Shown here in pieces: positions 34,624-46,793 of a DNA stretch of 64,000 nt. Location: assembly GCA_009746045.1 (NCBI GenBank), contig RPFO01000002.1, positions 1,497,642 to 1,561,641 on the forward strand. Reading direction: 5' to 3'. The first letter of the stretch is position 1, and every line of letters starts with the position of its first letter. Source of the DNA: Mesostigma viride. Lineage: Eukaryota > Streptophyta > Mesostigmatophyceae > Mesostigmatales > Mesostigmataceae. The notes under the pieces were generated by a model. It was not told the origin of the DNA, did no database searches, and saw only the letters and a list, made by a program, of their open reading frames with translations. The position numbers and the translations under genes are program-made.

Positions 34624-35242
34624 GGTGGTGCACTTCCAAATTCGCCAAACATCCTTTCAAACATAAACTTTTTCCATGCTGTCATGAGGAGAACTGGCAT
34701 CAGTGTTGCTTGTAAATCAATCAAAAAGAAAACATCTTTAGGTGGAAATAGTCAGAGGACCTCTTGTTGGTTGCTCCGGACACTCACAGATATTTACGTA
34801 AGTAAGGCATATCCAGGACCCTCACGTGGCCCCTCCGCAGGGCTGCGACCAGCTCAGCCAGGCAGGCACCTCCTCACGTGGGCTGGGCCCAGCAAGGCTA
34901 GAAGCCGCAATGCCCGCACTTTCAAGGAGCAGCTAGTAGAGGACATGGGGGGGCTAGGCCTAGCTCTCCGTGATTTGGAAAAAGATGATGGACAAGGCCA
35001 AGTGGGCTCAGGTCATAGAGGACAACGACCCCCTCTCAGTGGGGAAGCGCCCACGTGTTTGCAAACGCGGGAAGCATGCCAGACAAGACCCCTCGGGTCG
35101 AGGGCACAATAGATATAGAGTAGGATTGTTTTTGTACATATAGATTATAGACCGGTGGGATTGCGTGTACCCATCCATCCATCCATCGGCTGGGGTTAAT
35201 GCGGCTCCATGGTCAATTCCCCAACGCGAGCACGAGTTGAGC
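34624..35242. other. Gap between LINE and PLV
   Basis: A short open frame (34684-35112, +) has no recognisable domain. A CCAT tetranucleotide run lies near 35170-35185. The phrase CCCCAACGCGAGCACGAGTT at 35220-35239 nearly recurs at 62862-62880, in both places next to TTAATTA-type sequence. Nothing else is supported. Confidence 0.5.
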
Positions 35243-35966
35243 TAATTAATTAATTATCTTCCATCATCATTCCGTCATCATTCCGTCATCGCGACTAGCA
35301 AATGTGCACCACCCTTATGCTGGCATCTGCCACCCCTATAGTGACCCTATAGTGACCGCGGCCTAGGATGGGGTCTCACCCTAGCTAAAACCTAAACCCT
35401 GAACCCAAACCCGTCTCCAGACTTTCCTTGACCCCATGGCCTATGAGGGGGCACTGCTCACCAGGTTGTGACATTTAGGCTGGCATCTGTCACCACCCCG
35501 GCAGTTGTGATGGTGTGTTGGGGGTGTGACAAGGATGGCGAAAAATTGCACGTACTTACTCTTAAGATTAAGAACGCCCAATTTTTCGCCACCCTGCCAC
35601 CCCTTGGCGCGGGTCATAGGGGGTGTTTTGTCAAGGTGTGAGAGTGATGGCGAAAAATTGCACGTACTTACTCTTAAGATTAAGAACGCCCAATTTTTCG
35701 CCACCCCGCCACCCCTTGGCGCGGGGTCATAGGAGGTGTTTTGTCAAGGTGTGAGAGTGATGGCGAAAAATTGCACGTACTTACTCTTAAGATTAAGAAC
35801 GCCCAATTTTTCGCCACCTCCCCCCACTGGCCGGCGCTGGGGTTGGCGTGGGTTGTTGGTTGTGGCGAAAAATTGCACGTACTTACTCTTAAGAAAAAGA
35901 ACGCCCAATTTTTCGCCATGTCCTCGCATGGTGAGGGAGGCGGCGAGGGCCGCGCGGCGGGGTGTG
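35243..35966 (+). repeat. PLV left terminal inverted repeat
   Basis: It is about 724 bp and matches the complement of 53932-54684 nearly throughout. Inside are four copies of a roughly 57-bp quasi-palindrome starting TGGCGAAAAATTG and ending with its complement, near 35535, 35648, 35759 and 35863. A stretch of degenerate CCTAAACCCTGAACCC (telomere-like) lies near 35390-35410. Confidence 0.88.
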
Positions 35967-36090
35967 ACCGGAACCGGATCGACGTCTACTCGGAGACGAG
36001 GAGACAGTGAGCGCGACGTCTTGGAGGTTGTAAACCGTTTTTACAAAGAAATGCATGGCAGAAAAACAGGCTTTTATTAAAATATTAAAA

Positions 36091-39000
36091 TTACTTATCC
36101 GCTCCCTGCAGGAAAGGAGCGATTTCATCCATCGACAGACCAGACAATGACGTGATCGAATAATCATCCTCGTCGCCCCACCACGAGGGTTTATACCTAT
36201 CAAGAAACGCATGCATGTCCGCCTTCGAAATTTCCAAGCAACCACCGCCACGGCTGTTGCCCTTTGACCCTTTGGCAGAAATTCCCAGAGTTGGGCTTAA
36301 CAACCTGTTGACGAGCCCGCTACACTGTGCAAAAGACAAACTACCAGCCTCGCCTGCTCGCCGTTGGTATCCAAATGTTGAGCGCATGAACCAGGCCTTG
36401 TCGGCAATTTCGGCGTCAATTCTATTCCCTAGTGCAATCGTCTCGTCGCGCGTCAACTTCATTGTGAGATTGGACGAATCAGCCGTCGTGATGAAGTCGA
36501 TGATAGGCGTCCCTTCTAGTAGCTTGAGCGTAATGGCCAGAGACTGTGCTAGTCCAAAACGAGAATACGCCTTCAGATCAAACAAGGACTCTGACTTCTG
36601 CAGAATCAACAGATTGTCTCTGAAATGCTCCTTGGTTCCTAGTCCCGTCAACTTCGAATATTGCCGAACGCCAACGTACGCCTTCCTCCCCATCTCCTTG
36701 TCCAGAATTTGAGGGAGCTCGTCGTCGATGAGATCATACGGAATCTCATACAACCGATGAGTCAATTCGTACACCGCCTTCAGACGCATTTCGTACGGTG
36801 AAAGTGGAACCGTGCCGCCGATTCTCCCCTCTAGATCCTTGTACTCCTCCTCGCTCAGAAGCACCACCTCCCTGTCCTTGTCTGGATCTTCTAGTACCGG
36901 AAGCGGGGGGCGTCGATGTCCCCCAACTCCTCCACAGCCGACACCTCCACGCCGTAGTCCTCCGTCAGTATCTTGATGAGATTTCCCTTGTAGTGGGACC
37001 TCGACACCGCGAGATCTTGCTGGTTCCGGCAGAAGAGACGGAACTTGGGGCAATTTCTGTCATAGATACGCGACTTGTCCGCGCTCCAGTCGCAGACTAC
37101 GTCGGCGTTGTCGAACAGCAGCTGGATGAGCGCAGTGTCCCCCGCGATCATGTTCTCGACGATCGTGCCGTAGTCCGTTGGGGCGTTAATGAGCGAAGTA
37201 TCGTCTCGGTAGAAGATTACCATCTCTCCCTTGACTAGATGGCGAACCCTAAAATTTGCTGGAGGGTTGTCGTGTAGCTCGCGTAGTTATCCCCGTTGAT
37301 GAACATCCCCACCATGCTGTCGAACGTGTGCTCCGTGTAGCTGACTCCAACCGTGATCGTTGGGCTGAAAATCAGAAAGTCAAGTCAGCCCACGCAGCAT
37401 TCGCACCAACCTCAGATCCTCTTGCTTGTCAGGCTAGTGTAAAGGCGACCATTCTTTTTCTGCTCCGTGATTTTTTTAATACCTCATACGCCATGGCGGC
37501 CTCTTTTTTTCCAGACATTGGGCAGAAAATCCTCTCCCCGCCTCTATCCTCCTCTGACACTCAGTAACAAACCTGTCCACGCAGACCTTTCGCCAGTTCT
37601 TTTCTGATGTCACATCCACCCATCGCAGAGTCCTGTTGGTAGGGCGCCGGAAGGTGTTGCAATCCACCTCCATAGTATCCGCCGCGCGATAGGCCGCTAT
37701 GAACTCGTATACCTTTCGAGTAACGGTAGCGTCTAAGCAATCACGACCTTGGACGTCTCAATGAGCCTGATGAACTTCCTCAACACCTCGCGCTTGTATT
37801 TCACGTGGCCCTGCGAAATCGCGGTGAGGGTGTTATATATTTCGTCTAGGATGAGGAGATCGAACGGTTGGTCTGTGACGCGCAAGATGCTGTTAAGAAC
37901 GACCAGCACCCTGTCATCAGACATCATTCCCTTCGGACCGCTCAGGTAGTGACGGAAATTCGGGTCACTGGACAAGATATGGAACGCGTTGTCCTCCCAT
38001 GCAATCGTCCTCCCGCGCTCGCCAGAGACTTGTAGTTGCGATCCTCCTCCTTGGACAGGCTGATGTTAGCCACCATGCAGCACACGCGGATACCTGGATC
38101 CCTCCTCACCGCCTCGTTGACGAGTTCACGAATCCTCTCAGATTTACCTGTTCCGCAGTTGGACTGGACGAGGATGGTGCTCTTGTGCGGGCCTCTAAAT
38201 AGCGCATCCCAGCTGAAAGGCTTGATTTTCTCGGACGAGTACGTGTGAGTGAACGGCACTTTGTCCGAGTCCGCGAGCTTCATCACGGGGGGGAGATCTC
38301 GATGAATCGGTGCTGTGAGTCCTGGTGGCATCTGTACTGTACAGCGCCATTTGGGAGTAGCAGGTTATAAGGCCCGTTGTTGTCGTGTATCTTGAGGCAG
38401 ATCCTGCATAACGGATCCACAGAGTCGACGGAGTACTTGACGAACGTTGCGACACCTCGATCGGATTCTTTACAGGTTGTGCGCATAAATTGCATCCAGG
38501 CGAAAACTTTTTCATTGCTTCGATGGATGGCGAGATGTCCAGGCCCTGAGGTGGTTGGATAGTCTTCCCATACCCTCGAAACACTGTATGGCTCGTTTCG
38601 GATAGTTCCGCATCATCGACATGGGGGAGCCGGGTCAGTCCCTCTTCGTTGAAGACAGTCACCAAATATTCGCCGACGTCGGAACTACCCCCTGGGACTG
38701 GGCGGAGGTACGCGTCCTCGCCGCTGTCTCCGCGCTTCTTCATCCCTATCATGCGAAAGGCCCGGTACCTCGAATAGATTTTCTATCGTAGCAAAACTTG
38801 ATGTCGTGTTTAGGCGCCCAAACGCCAGTTGTTTTCTCCACAATCGGGTTCCCGTTCGCGTGCATGTCCTCCCAATCCTCTTTCGAGTGCTGGGACTTGA
38901 CGAGTCTCTGGCACACCTCAGACTGATATCCTGAAGATAAATCCATCGCGCACTGAAGAAGAAACGACTGAAAAAGCTCTCCCATCTTGACACGATCCTC

Positions 39001-39663
39001 CATTGTCGGGATGTAGATCGTCGGCACCGTGACATGAACAGAGTTCTTGAAAATGCCGCTCCTGACGCGATGGCCAACAAGGACCCGCATATCTCGCTCT
39101 TCGTCAACAGTTATCTCGTACATGTCGTTGAAGAACATCGATATGGCCGCTTTTGCGTACTTCTCCAGCTGGTAGTCCATGGGTTCTTCCGTTTCCCAGT
39201 CAAAATCGAAATATGGGACGACACTCACGTCGGGGGATAGAATTTCTAGCAAATGCGGATCGCTTGTTGACAACTCTGCGTGGGTCTTGATCAAGTCCTC
39301 CCTGCACCCAAAAGCGGCATACATGTTCGTTTTTTTGTACGTGTTCAGCGCCATGAGGTACTTCATTCCACGAGAGCGACCATACGCCTCCGAAGCGTCT
39401 TGGGGTTTTTCCTCTTCGTACGAGTACATCACCCCCGGCGTCCGAGCAAAGAAAGGCGTATCTTTCGACGCGAACCACAGAGGAACAAATTCCGCGGCGG
39501 TCGACATCTTAGAGGTTGTGTGAGCGCGAGAGTGTGGATTGTCGTGGGAGAGTCCACCTTTATCCCCGTGGGAGATCTCCGACGGGGAATCGACTCGTGT
39601 CGGCTTGTCGGTCACGTCGTGTCGGTCGACCGTGTCGTCATGCAGGTTGAAGTTCGAGACCAT
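36091..39663 (-). pseudogene. PLV primase-helicase region (fossil)
   Basis: Reading on the minus strand, the N-terminal part (from about 39663) has PYFDFDWE and PKHDIKFCYDRKS, the acidic and histidine motifs of archaeo-eukaryotic-type primases. Next comes a cysteine-rich segment (CRICLKIH ... YRCHQD) like the zinc motif of UL52-type primases. A helicase follows, with Walker A SNCGTGKSERI and Walker B ILDEIYNTL. The C-terminal part (36091 onward) is an unrecognised extension without clear motifs. The order suggests a primase fused or adjacent to an origin-binding-protein-like helicase. The region is broken in several places. The role in the virus would be genome replication. Confidence 0.72.
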
Positions 39664-40004
39664 GTTGGAAGGCTGTATATCGTATGTTTAGAAAAAAAAG
39701 TTTGGATTAAAAAATATTCAGTTCGTCTAAAAACACACAAAACTCAAACCTCGAACCTCGAGAAAATGATCCCATGGAACTTTTTATTTTCATGCACATT
39801 GCATGCATTTTAGAATACACTTTTCGACATCCATGAAATTTCCCACGGGAAAACTATCTACTTTTTCCTAGGCCTCAGCCGACGCCCGCCAGTCTCGCCA
39901 CCCTGGGGGTGAAATCACCCCCTGTCGCTCGTAAAGGGCTCCTGTGAGCACGTCGTGTCCCATCAAGTCACCAGCCCATTTTCGCTTCTGCCACGACGCG
40001 CCCT

Positions 40005-41134
40005 TCAAAAACGGGTGATGTACGCCTGCCTCGTTGCATCGATTCCGTGGTAGATGCGGTTATAGCGGTTGCTATACAGGGTGTGATCTATTGGATTGCC
40101 CGGAGACCTCGGGTCCTCGAATACGTACGCCTGGTTAGCTCTCGCCCCCAGTGCGTTAATCAGCTTAGAGTACCCATCTGGGATCTTGAAGTCATAGACG
40201 CCGAAAGTCTCTCGCGTCTTGAATTTTTTGATGATGATGCGATGCTCGCTAGGAATGTATCCGTTCTCGTGCGGCCCGAGCTCGTCGATAGACCCGACGA
40301 TGCGCATCTGATCGTGGTCGTACCTGGTCGGAGGCAATTTCTCACCAGACAGATAGAGAAGACCCATCAGAGCTGCGTCGGAGGCCGGGTCCTTTTTGAA
40401 CTCGGCGGCGGCGATCCGCTGGAGCTGCTCGTACGTGTGTCTCAGGGGCTTGTTCTCGGCCCTGTAGAACTTCCTGTCGAGATCGCCGACCTTCAGCTCA
40501 CCGATTCGGGCAGCATACGCGTCCGTCACGTCGCGTGGGAGCCTCTTCTCGGATGGCATCATTCGATTCACCCCGTTGACGACTCCAAGAAGGTTCTTCT
40601 CGTTCTCCCTCCACGCGTCCTCTTTCGAATGCGCGAGATTGCGTTTGGGTTCCGAGGTCTCGTGGACACGCGAAGGACAAGGGCGGTGTCGGCGAGGCAG
40701 TCGACCGACTCGTCTTGCGAGCACCCCATTTTGTCGAGGAGAACTCGCAGCCTGCCGATGTAACCTTTCGCGGTTCTGCGCGTCGCCCCCGCTCTTTCGA
40801 GGGCCTGCCAGGCTCGTGATGCTCTGGCCGGGCATCCGCTGCGGCGACGGCCTCGTTGAACGTCCAATATCGCCCATCGCTAACTCGCGCGGTAGTTTCG
40901 CCGGGATGCCGGTTCCGGCGAGGGTGGAGATGTCGCCTCCAAGCCGATTTTGTCCGCGCACTCCTGGTTGTTCGCGATCCATCGGTCACTCGGATTCCAG
41001 ACGCCCTTCTTCACCTTGCTCTTGGCCGAGATGCAGTTCGTCTGGTCGCGGGCGATGGCTCGCCTCTTCGCCTGGGCCCGTCGCCACTGCTCGCGACGCT
41101 CCTCTACAGTCACCGTCATTTGATGACTGAACAT
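40005..41134 (-). pseudogene. PLV tyrosine recombinase/integrase (fossil)
   Basis: The segment has an N-terminal basic part (VEERREQWRRAQAKRR) and a catalytic part with PPTRYDHDQMRIV (first arginine box), IIIKKFKTRETFGVYDF (beta-strand lysine) and GIDATRQAYITRF (second box arginine). The spacing fits tyrosine recombinases that integrate PLVs. It is broken. It lies between replication and packaging genes, the usual place in algal PLVs. Confidence 0.7.
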
Positions 41135-41480
41135 TAGACAATTTTTTTGCCCGTGGCTTTTTATACCCCACGGGGTGGATTCTTGGGCGTCCTCTGGGCC
41201 GCTTTGGTTCGTGTCGTTTTTCCGTTTTGGAGGGTAACCGCCCACGTGGACGCCTGCGATCGCTCACCAAGGCGAGGATAGCCAATCGGATTTCGGGTTT
41301 CATATCGTGACAGGTGGACGGAATCGTGTCGTTGTGGCCAGCTTCTTGAAGGATCCTAACGACACGTTCTAACGTTTTAGATCCGAGACGGGATCCCGCG
41401 CAGTACCGAAGCAGTGCTTGAGTGTCTAGAACGTACTCCTTCTCGACGCCAGTGTATCGTTTTGCGGGCGAAGGATTCAT
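40986..41480 (-). CDS. AT-hook-type basic protein of the PLV
   Basis: The frame starts MNPSPAKRYTGVEKEYVLDT and contains two basic motifs, RRRPRGRLPSK and KRPRGRPRIHP; the second matches the AT-hook core (P-R-G-R-P). The first ~75 residues look like a small helical domain. The last third overlaps the start of the recombinase region in another frame and may not be part of the real product. It probably binds AT-rich DNA, perhaps the terminal repeats; that is inference. Confidence 0.55.
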   Translation of the reverse strand: MNPSPAKRYTGVEKEYVLDTQALLRYCAGSRLGSKTLERVVRILQEAGHNDTIPSTCHDMKPEIRLAILALVSDRRRPRGRLPSKTEKRHEPKRPRGRPRIHPVGYKKPRAKKLSNVQSSNDGDCRGASRAVATGPGEEASHRPRPDELHLGQEQGEEGRLESE

Positions 41481-41502
41481 GTTATATTATAATCAGAGAA
41501 AT

Positions 41503-42386
41503 TTATTTTATCGACAAGAAAACATTGAAGTTCTTTCGAAACATTTTTTTCGGGTCGCGTTGGTCGAAGTCGATCCCGAAAAAACTATGAGGGTCGTCCT
41601 TGACGGCGTGATCCCACAGCGCGAGAAACTCGTCTGGCGCCACGGCTCCTGCGCTCTCTTCCGCGATCTGACGCGCGGCCCTGTGGTCTTTTGTGCGAAA
41701 GAGAGCCAGAAAACTGATATTGGCTCGCACTGCTCTAGGGACACCACCGCTGGTGTACGCTTGCGTAAGGAAAATCATACTCGTTAGGAAATGCCTGTGC
41801 TTGAAAGCAAAAGCCGCGACAGCGTTCTTGGAAGAGCTTTGGTAGAGTGCGCTCCCTTGCATATCGTCAATCAGAATCAGTGAGCTAGGGGGCCGTGCTC
41901 GAACCTGGTCTCGGGTTTCGTCCAGTTCATGGCGTCTAGACGCAGATACATCGACAGCTCCATCAAATCTTCGTTTTTCTTTCCGTGGACGTATTCGCGT
42001 TGAAACGTTTCCCACACCCTGAGATCGTCCTTGTACCGCTCGTACTCGTGGAGGTCAGATTTGATGTGATCCACCATTCCATCGAATGCCAGGTTGGAGT
42101 ACACTTCCATCTCCATCACTGGCTCGGGGAGCTCTTTGTACTTTGGCTCCGTGTGTGCGGATCCACTGATAAGGTAGAGCTTGTCGAATGAGTTGTTAGT
42201 GAAATAAGTCTTCGCCATGTTGACCGCCGCGGTTGTTTTTCCCGAACGCCTCGCCCCACAAAAGTTGGCAATGAAGTGCAAGCTCGGCATGTTTTGCGGG
42301 GCGGGACGCTGAGGGGCGTATCGCTGCTTGATGTCCCTATTCTCCAGCGATTGAATTCGTCGCTCTTCGATGACAGCCATTACCAT
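41503..42386 (-). pseudogene. PLV genome-packaging ATPase (fossil)
   Basis: The Walker A motif is FCGARRSGKTTAAVNMAK, about 45 residues from the start. The Walker B motif is SLILIDDMQGSALY, and MIFLTQAYTSGG follows with the polar sensor residue. This is the A32/FtsK-HerA type that pumps DNA into capsids of PLVs, virophages and giant viruses. Length (about 290 residues) is usual for the family. It does not read as a single uninterrupted frame. Confidence 0.8.
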
Positions 42387-42398
42387 TCTTAAGACATT

Positions 42399-42926
42399 TT
42401 ATTCCTCCAATGAAGCGAGGAGGGATGCCCGGATGGCGGCCATGCGAATCTCGTACGGGGTCATCGCGACAGGGGGCGGGGGTGGCGGTGGAAGCTGGCG
42501 GGTCTTGATCGGGGGTGGCGGGGTGTCCGGCTCTGACTCCCTTGGTTTTCGCCCCCGTCTAGGTTTCGGCGTGTCGGCGGGTGTCGAGGCGACGCTGTCT
42601 TCCGCAAGAAGGCGTTCGATGCGCGATTTATTTCGAGCTTCTTGCAGCTCGAGTTCAACGAGCCTTTGTCGCTGGATTTCCAGTTCCTTCGCGAGGACCT
42701 TGCGCTTCGTTATCTCTGCCTCCTTTTCATCGTTCCGTCTCTTCTCCCTCTCTGCCTTTGAGCGCTGTTGATAAATCCTCATCTTGTCACGTAGGGCCTT
42801 TTTCTGTTCGTCGTTCAACGGCTGTCCTTTTCGAATCGTCCTGACCAGGTCCACCTGCTCTTCCCGCGTCTCGGCGAAGGTCTCGTCCTGGAAGCTCATT
42901 GGGGTCTCTGAAGCCTCAGAGGCCAT
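42399..42926 (-). CDS. Small coiled-coil, proline-tailed PLV protein, unknown function
   Basis: The 175-residue frame begins MASEASETPMSFQDETFAET. Residues about 25-95 are highly charged and heptad-like (KAEREKRRNDEKEAEITKRK), predicting a coiled coil. A basic GRKP stretch and a PPPPPP segment follow, and the end is helical (YEIRMAAIRASLLASLEE). It lies head to head with the structural genes, so the short gap at 42927-42950 should hold a divergent promoter. I do not recognise a family. Confidence 0.6.
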   Translation of the reverse strand: MASEASETPMSFQDETFAETREEQVDLVRTIRKGQPLNDEQKKALRDKMRIYQQRSKAEREKRRNDEKEAEITKRKVLAKELEIQRQRLVELELQEARNKSRIERLLAEDSVASTPADTPKPRRGRKPRESEPDTPPPPIKTRQLPPPPPPPVAMTPYEIRMAAIRASLLASLEE

Positions 42927-42950
42927 GTTTATATTCTACGTAGATAATAA

Positions 42951-45361
42951 ATGGTCGTGCTTACAACCCTGAGCAGACCGACAAACCTCGCCACCGGGTT
43001 AACGCTCGACCCCGAAATGGAGGAGCGTGTTTCTGCTGTCGAAACGGACATCGACGGGCTTGAGACTAGCGTGTCGTCGCTTCTGAGCAAGTCGCACCCA
43101 TTTGATGAGTCGCTTGTCGTCGACGGATTCAAAATTTTTTATCCAAGCCAACCGACAAATTTGCGAATCGGAGACGATTACGACGACGAAACCGCGAGTG
43201 ACCCATCGGAACTCGTCTACAACCTCGTCGTGAACGGGTATTCGTATTTCAAGAAGGCACTACGATAGTCGACGATCTCACTCTAAACGAACCGTACCTT
43301 ACGGCGAAAGTGGGAGCAAACCAATACCACGTCTTCGACTTCAGTCCTGACACGCTGCTAGACCCCGGCGGCAGAGTCCTGACCCGCGCGCAACTGGACT
43401 ATCTTTTCGACCAACACGGAGTAGGCACCACGTCGATAACTAATTTGAACGGGGATTTCGTCCTTCATCTCGAAGACGGGACGACCGTGTCGCACCAAAA
43501 CGCGTTCAGCGTCATCAACGACCAGATGTGCGAGTTCAGCTTCCTTACAATGTTACTAATGGCGACGCGAGTGGGATTTGTAAATATACGTATCGCGACT
43601 ATCACATGACCCAATCGGCCATGGGCGATAACGTCGTGGATGGAACAGTGGGGTATCCGTATTTTTCCGATGCGTTCTTTGGACTCGGCGGATCTCGATT
43701 CAACGGCCTCCCTCTCCGCGTGGAGTTGTTGTCTTTCGCAACGATTCGCGACGACAACCGCCGCCTTCCACTAACCGGGAGATCGTTCACCATCACGCGT
43801 ACCTACGGGCCACTCACGGATTGGAGAATGGGACCGATTGAACCTTTGAACGCAATCCACTGGAGCACCACTCCCGCCAATGCTACATGGGAGGTAGTGG
43901 AGGGTACGACCCTCAAACAGGGCATTAAGATGACGACCCCTTTCGCGTACCAACGCAAACTTCCCATCAGGTGGTACATGAATTCCACACAGCTCACGCC
44001 GACCACCCCGACGATCGGCGGAGTCTCCCTCTCGCAAAACGGAGGACTGCGCGGGGAAGACGCCGTAATCACCGCGCCAGTAGCGGCAGACAGTAATAAG
44101 TTTTTGAACTACGAGATAGACGTATACAACGACTCCACCCTTACCGCATGCAGCACCCAAAAAGGAGGGATGTTTATATGCGTTTCAAAAATGAGCCAGC
44201 TTCACTCCGGCATCCGGACCCCGAGTTCTTACATTTCGTACCTCAATCCTGTAAAAATCGCGATTAACGGCGTGTACGCAGACCATGGCGTTGGATGGGG
44301 GAAGTCGTTGAATCCTCTCACCGGTTTTCATCTGATGGCGAACGGGGTGTCTCAAGTGGCGTTGGACGGGAAGTTGACGACAACAACGTTCCAAAACCCA
44401 TCCGAAGGCGATGATGTAGAACTCAGATACAGGATCGTAACCGTAAAGGACTCGCCAAACCTGTCAGGAGAGACCGTGGAGATAGACGGCCCCGCTACGA
44501 CACTCCATTCTCTAGAATCATTCTCGCGCCACTCCGTGACCACGCTGCAAACAGAAGCTTCGAAATACTACTTTGAAGGATCTCCCGAAAAATTCTTTTT
44601 GGTAAAAACAGCCACTCCGGCACCAAGCAAGTGTGTTGTTTTTTCAGAGCAGCTCATAGACGGCCCATTTCTATTATGTTTTCAGCTATATTTGGGCAGC
44701 AACGATGCCTTTGTCTCGTTCGCGGAAAATACTATGTCTTTGACGAACAAATATCACCCGGCCACGACAGATGCCCATCAGAACTGGAGAAATGCAGCTA
44801 CGACGCATTGGGGTATGTTAGGTATCAATCTAAATCATAGTGACTATGCACTCGACCTGTTTGACAATCTGAAGTCGAAGGTTCGATACACGTTAAACTC
44901 ATCATGGAGGCAACAAAACAGCTACTGGGTGGCATTTAGAAGAAAGTCGGATGGAAAGGTGGAGCGTTATATATCAAAAACAACTCCTCAAGAACTTAGT
45001 GACATGACTAAGATATCAAACTCGTCCGGTATATTTACAACCACTCCTACAGACATTCTTGACCCGTACATTCCGATGCCCCTCCGACCAGTCTTCCACT
45101 TGAGCGGAGAGTACCATGGCGCGCATGTCTGGCCCATTAAGGACGACCTCCAAGACATAGAGTTCGACTCTCTAAAAACCAACAACCCATCCGGGGCGTA
45201 CACAACCGTCGGCGACGTGTTGGAGCTGCGTCACAGGTCCACCTCGTCGAGGAATTGTAGCATTTTTGGGAAATATAGCGTAACAAAACCCGTGCCAGGT
45301 GTTGCGAATACTTGGTTCAAGGAGCTAACACTCACGAATGAGAGTGTCATACGAACGGTTG
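42951..45361 (+). pseudogene. PLV fibre-like structural gene region (fossil)
   Basis: The region begins with MVVLTTLSRPTN and a heptad-rich stretch (MEERVSAVETDIDGLETSV) like the trimeric coiled coils of viral fibres, then a long beta-rich, Asn/Thr/Ser-rich frame (longest 614 residues, 43528-45372) without known motifs. Its position beside the capsid gene and its composition suggest a spike or fibre. It is broken and is interrupted by the TTAA-flanked element at 45366; similar sequence resumes at 48509. No family can be named. Confidence 0.55.
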
Positions 45362-45365
45362 TTAA

Positions 45366-46790
45366 CCCCTAAATGGTCTGGCTGCCGATTTTCCGCCTAA
45401 AACTGAGTTACAGCCGACACGTCGGCCCCTTCTCGGGGGACCAAATGCCGCGAAAACTATTGAGAATTAGGAAAAGTTTAGCTGAGAAGATCGAAAGTTT
45501 ATAATTTTCCTCACAGCATGGTACTAGGGTTTGCATACTTCTGACAAAGTTATAGAGGTGTTCTGGTCGGTCGAAGTACAAGGGGTCAGGGTACTTTTTC
45601 ACGTACAACGTGCATTCCGGAAAACGACGACCTGGCCATGGCGGCTTGCGCCCACGCATGGCATTTCCGTTTTCGTTCGAATTTTCTGACCAAACTCAGG
45701 AAATTGATTTTATACGTCCTAAAGATGATACATGCCAATTTTTGGTTCGCGGGAATGCCATTTGATAGGTGTCGGCAGCGTTCTTGCTGGAAAAAACTGC
45801 GATCAGGCCGGACGATAGAAACGTTGACAGCAATACCTTTCCTGCGTATTTTAAAGGATATATTGGTTTCTTTGTACTTTTTATGATACATAGTAGTCGT
45901 AAACGTGCAAGGGTGGCCAGAAATCGCCGAATCCAGCGACCATGCTGCACAACTTTGGCGTGCCGAAATGCGCCATTTTGCGGCCACCGCCTGGGCCAAG
46001 GTAACGCCATCCATGCCTGGTAAAGCATCGTTTTCCTATCGATGTTTGACGTTTATATATACGTTCTAGCTTGTGTAGCACATTCTTTTTGCATTATACA
46101 TGCTCTTTCTTGACCCTGGCCTGGCCCCTTTCTAAAACACCCTTCTTAGATGCTTCCATCAGTCAGTTGACCTGCCACAGGGTGATGGTGATAAGTTTTA
46201 GAGGCTGTATGGGTTTGAATACCTCCATATATGTTTGTTATACATTTCCCACACACATATTGCATGAGTGTGAGGCAGTTGGCTGGTCTCTGTGGCATCA
46301 TCAAGCATGTAACCGGTGAGTAGAAGCTTCCCATTGTCAGCATGTGCCACCAGGTGTGCTGGCCATCACCTGGCAAGCTATAGCAGCTTAGGCCTAGTTT
46401 ATCCTTGCTAGGGCAGGCTGAAATAGGCTTAAAATCACTAGTTTGTTGGTGGCTGCCTCCTAGAATGCATGCCTTGCGTAGGGTATCCGTACCACGTTAC
46501 CTACGTGCATGGACAAGGTGGCACCTGCACATAGGTGCCATGTAAGGGCAGTGTGATGATGCAGTTATGTTTCCCCATCATTGTGGAAGGGAAATGTATT
46601 GTGTGGCATGGTTGGGGGCCATATTAGTAGGTATTAGTAGGTAGTATGCCCACTCCTACCCCCTTGGTTGCTTTTTACCATCGGTACCCCTATGGGCTGT
46701 ACTGGGTGTAACTGCTGGTATACCCACCCAAATGATGACCCCAATGGCTCAAACTGTTCAGCAACTAATTGTTTATCATCCCTGAAGTGG
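45366..46790. other. Left non-LINE part of the TTAA element
   Basis: About 1.4 kb of AT-richer sequence contains no supported gene. Small frames at 45586-46081 (minus) in three registers share no motif with transposases. Nothing else was seen. Confidence 0.5.
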
Positions 46791-46793
46791 TAG

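Noticed and set aside
35386-35412. Telomere-like CCTAAACCCTGAACCC in the PLV terminal repeat
   Set aside because: Too short and degenerate for a telomere remnant; it is equally present in the other terminal repeat and so belongs to the element.
35441-36080. Frames with repeated GEKLHVLTLKIKNAQFFAT-type residues in the PLV ends
   Set aside because: They are translations of the quasi-palindromic units of the terminal repeat, present in mirror image at the other end; no gene.
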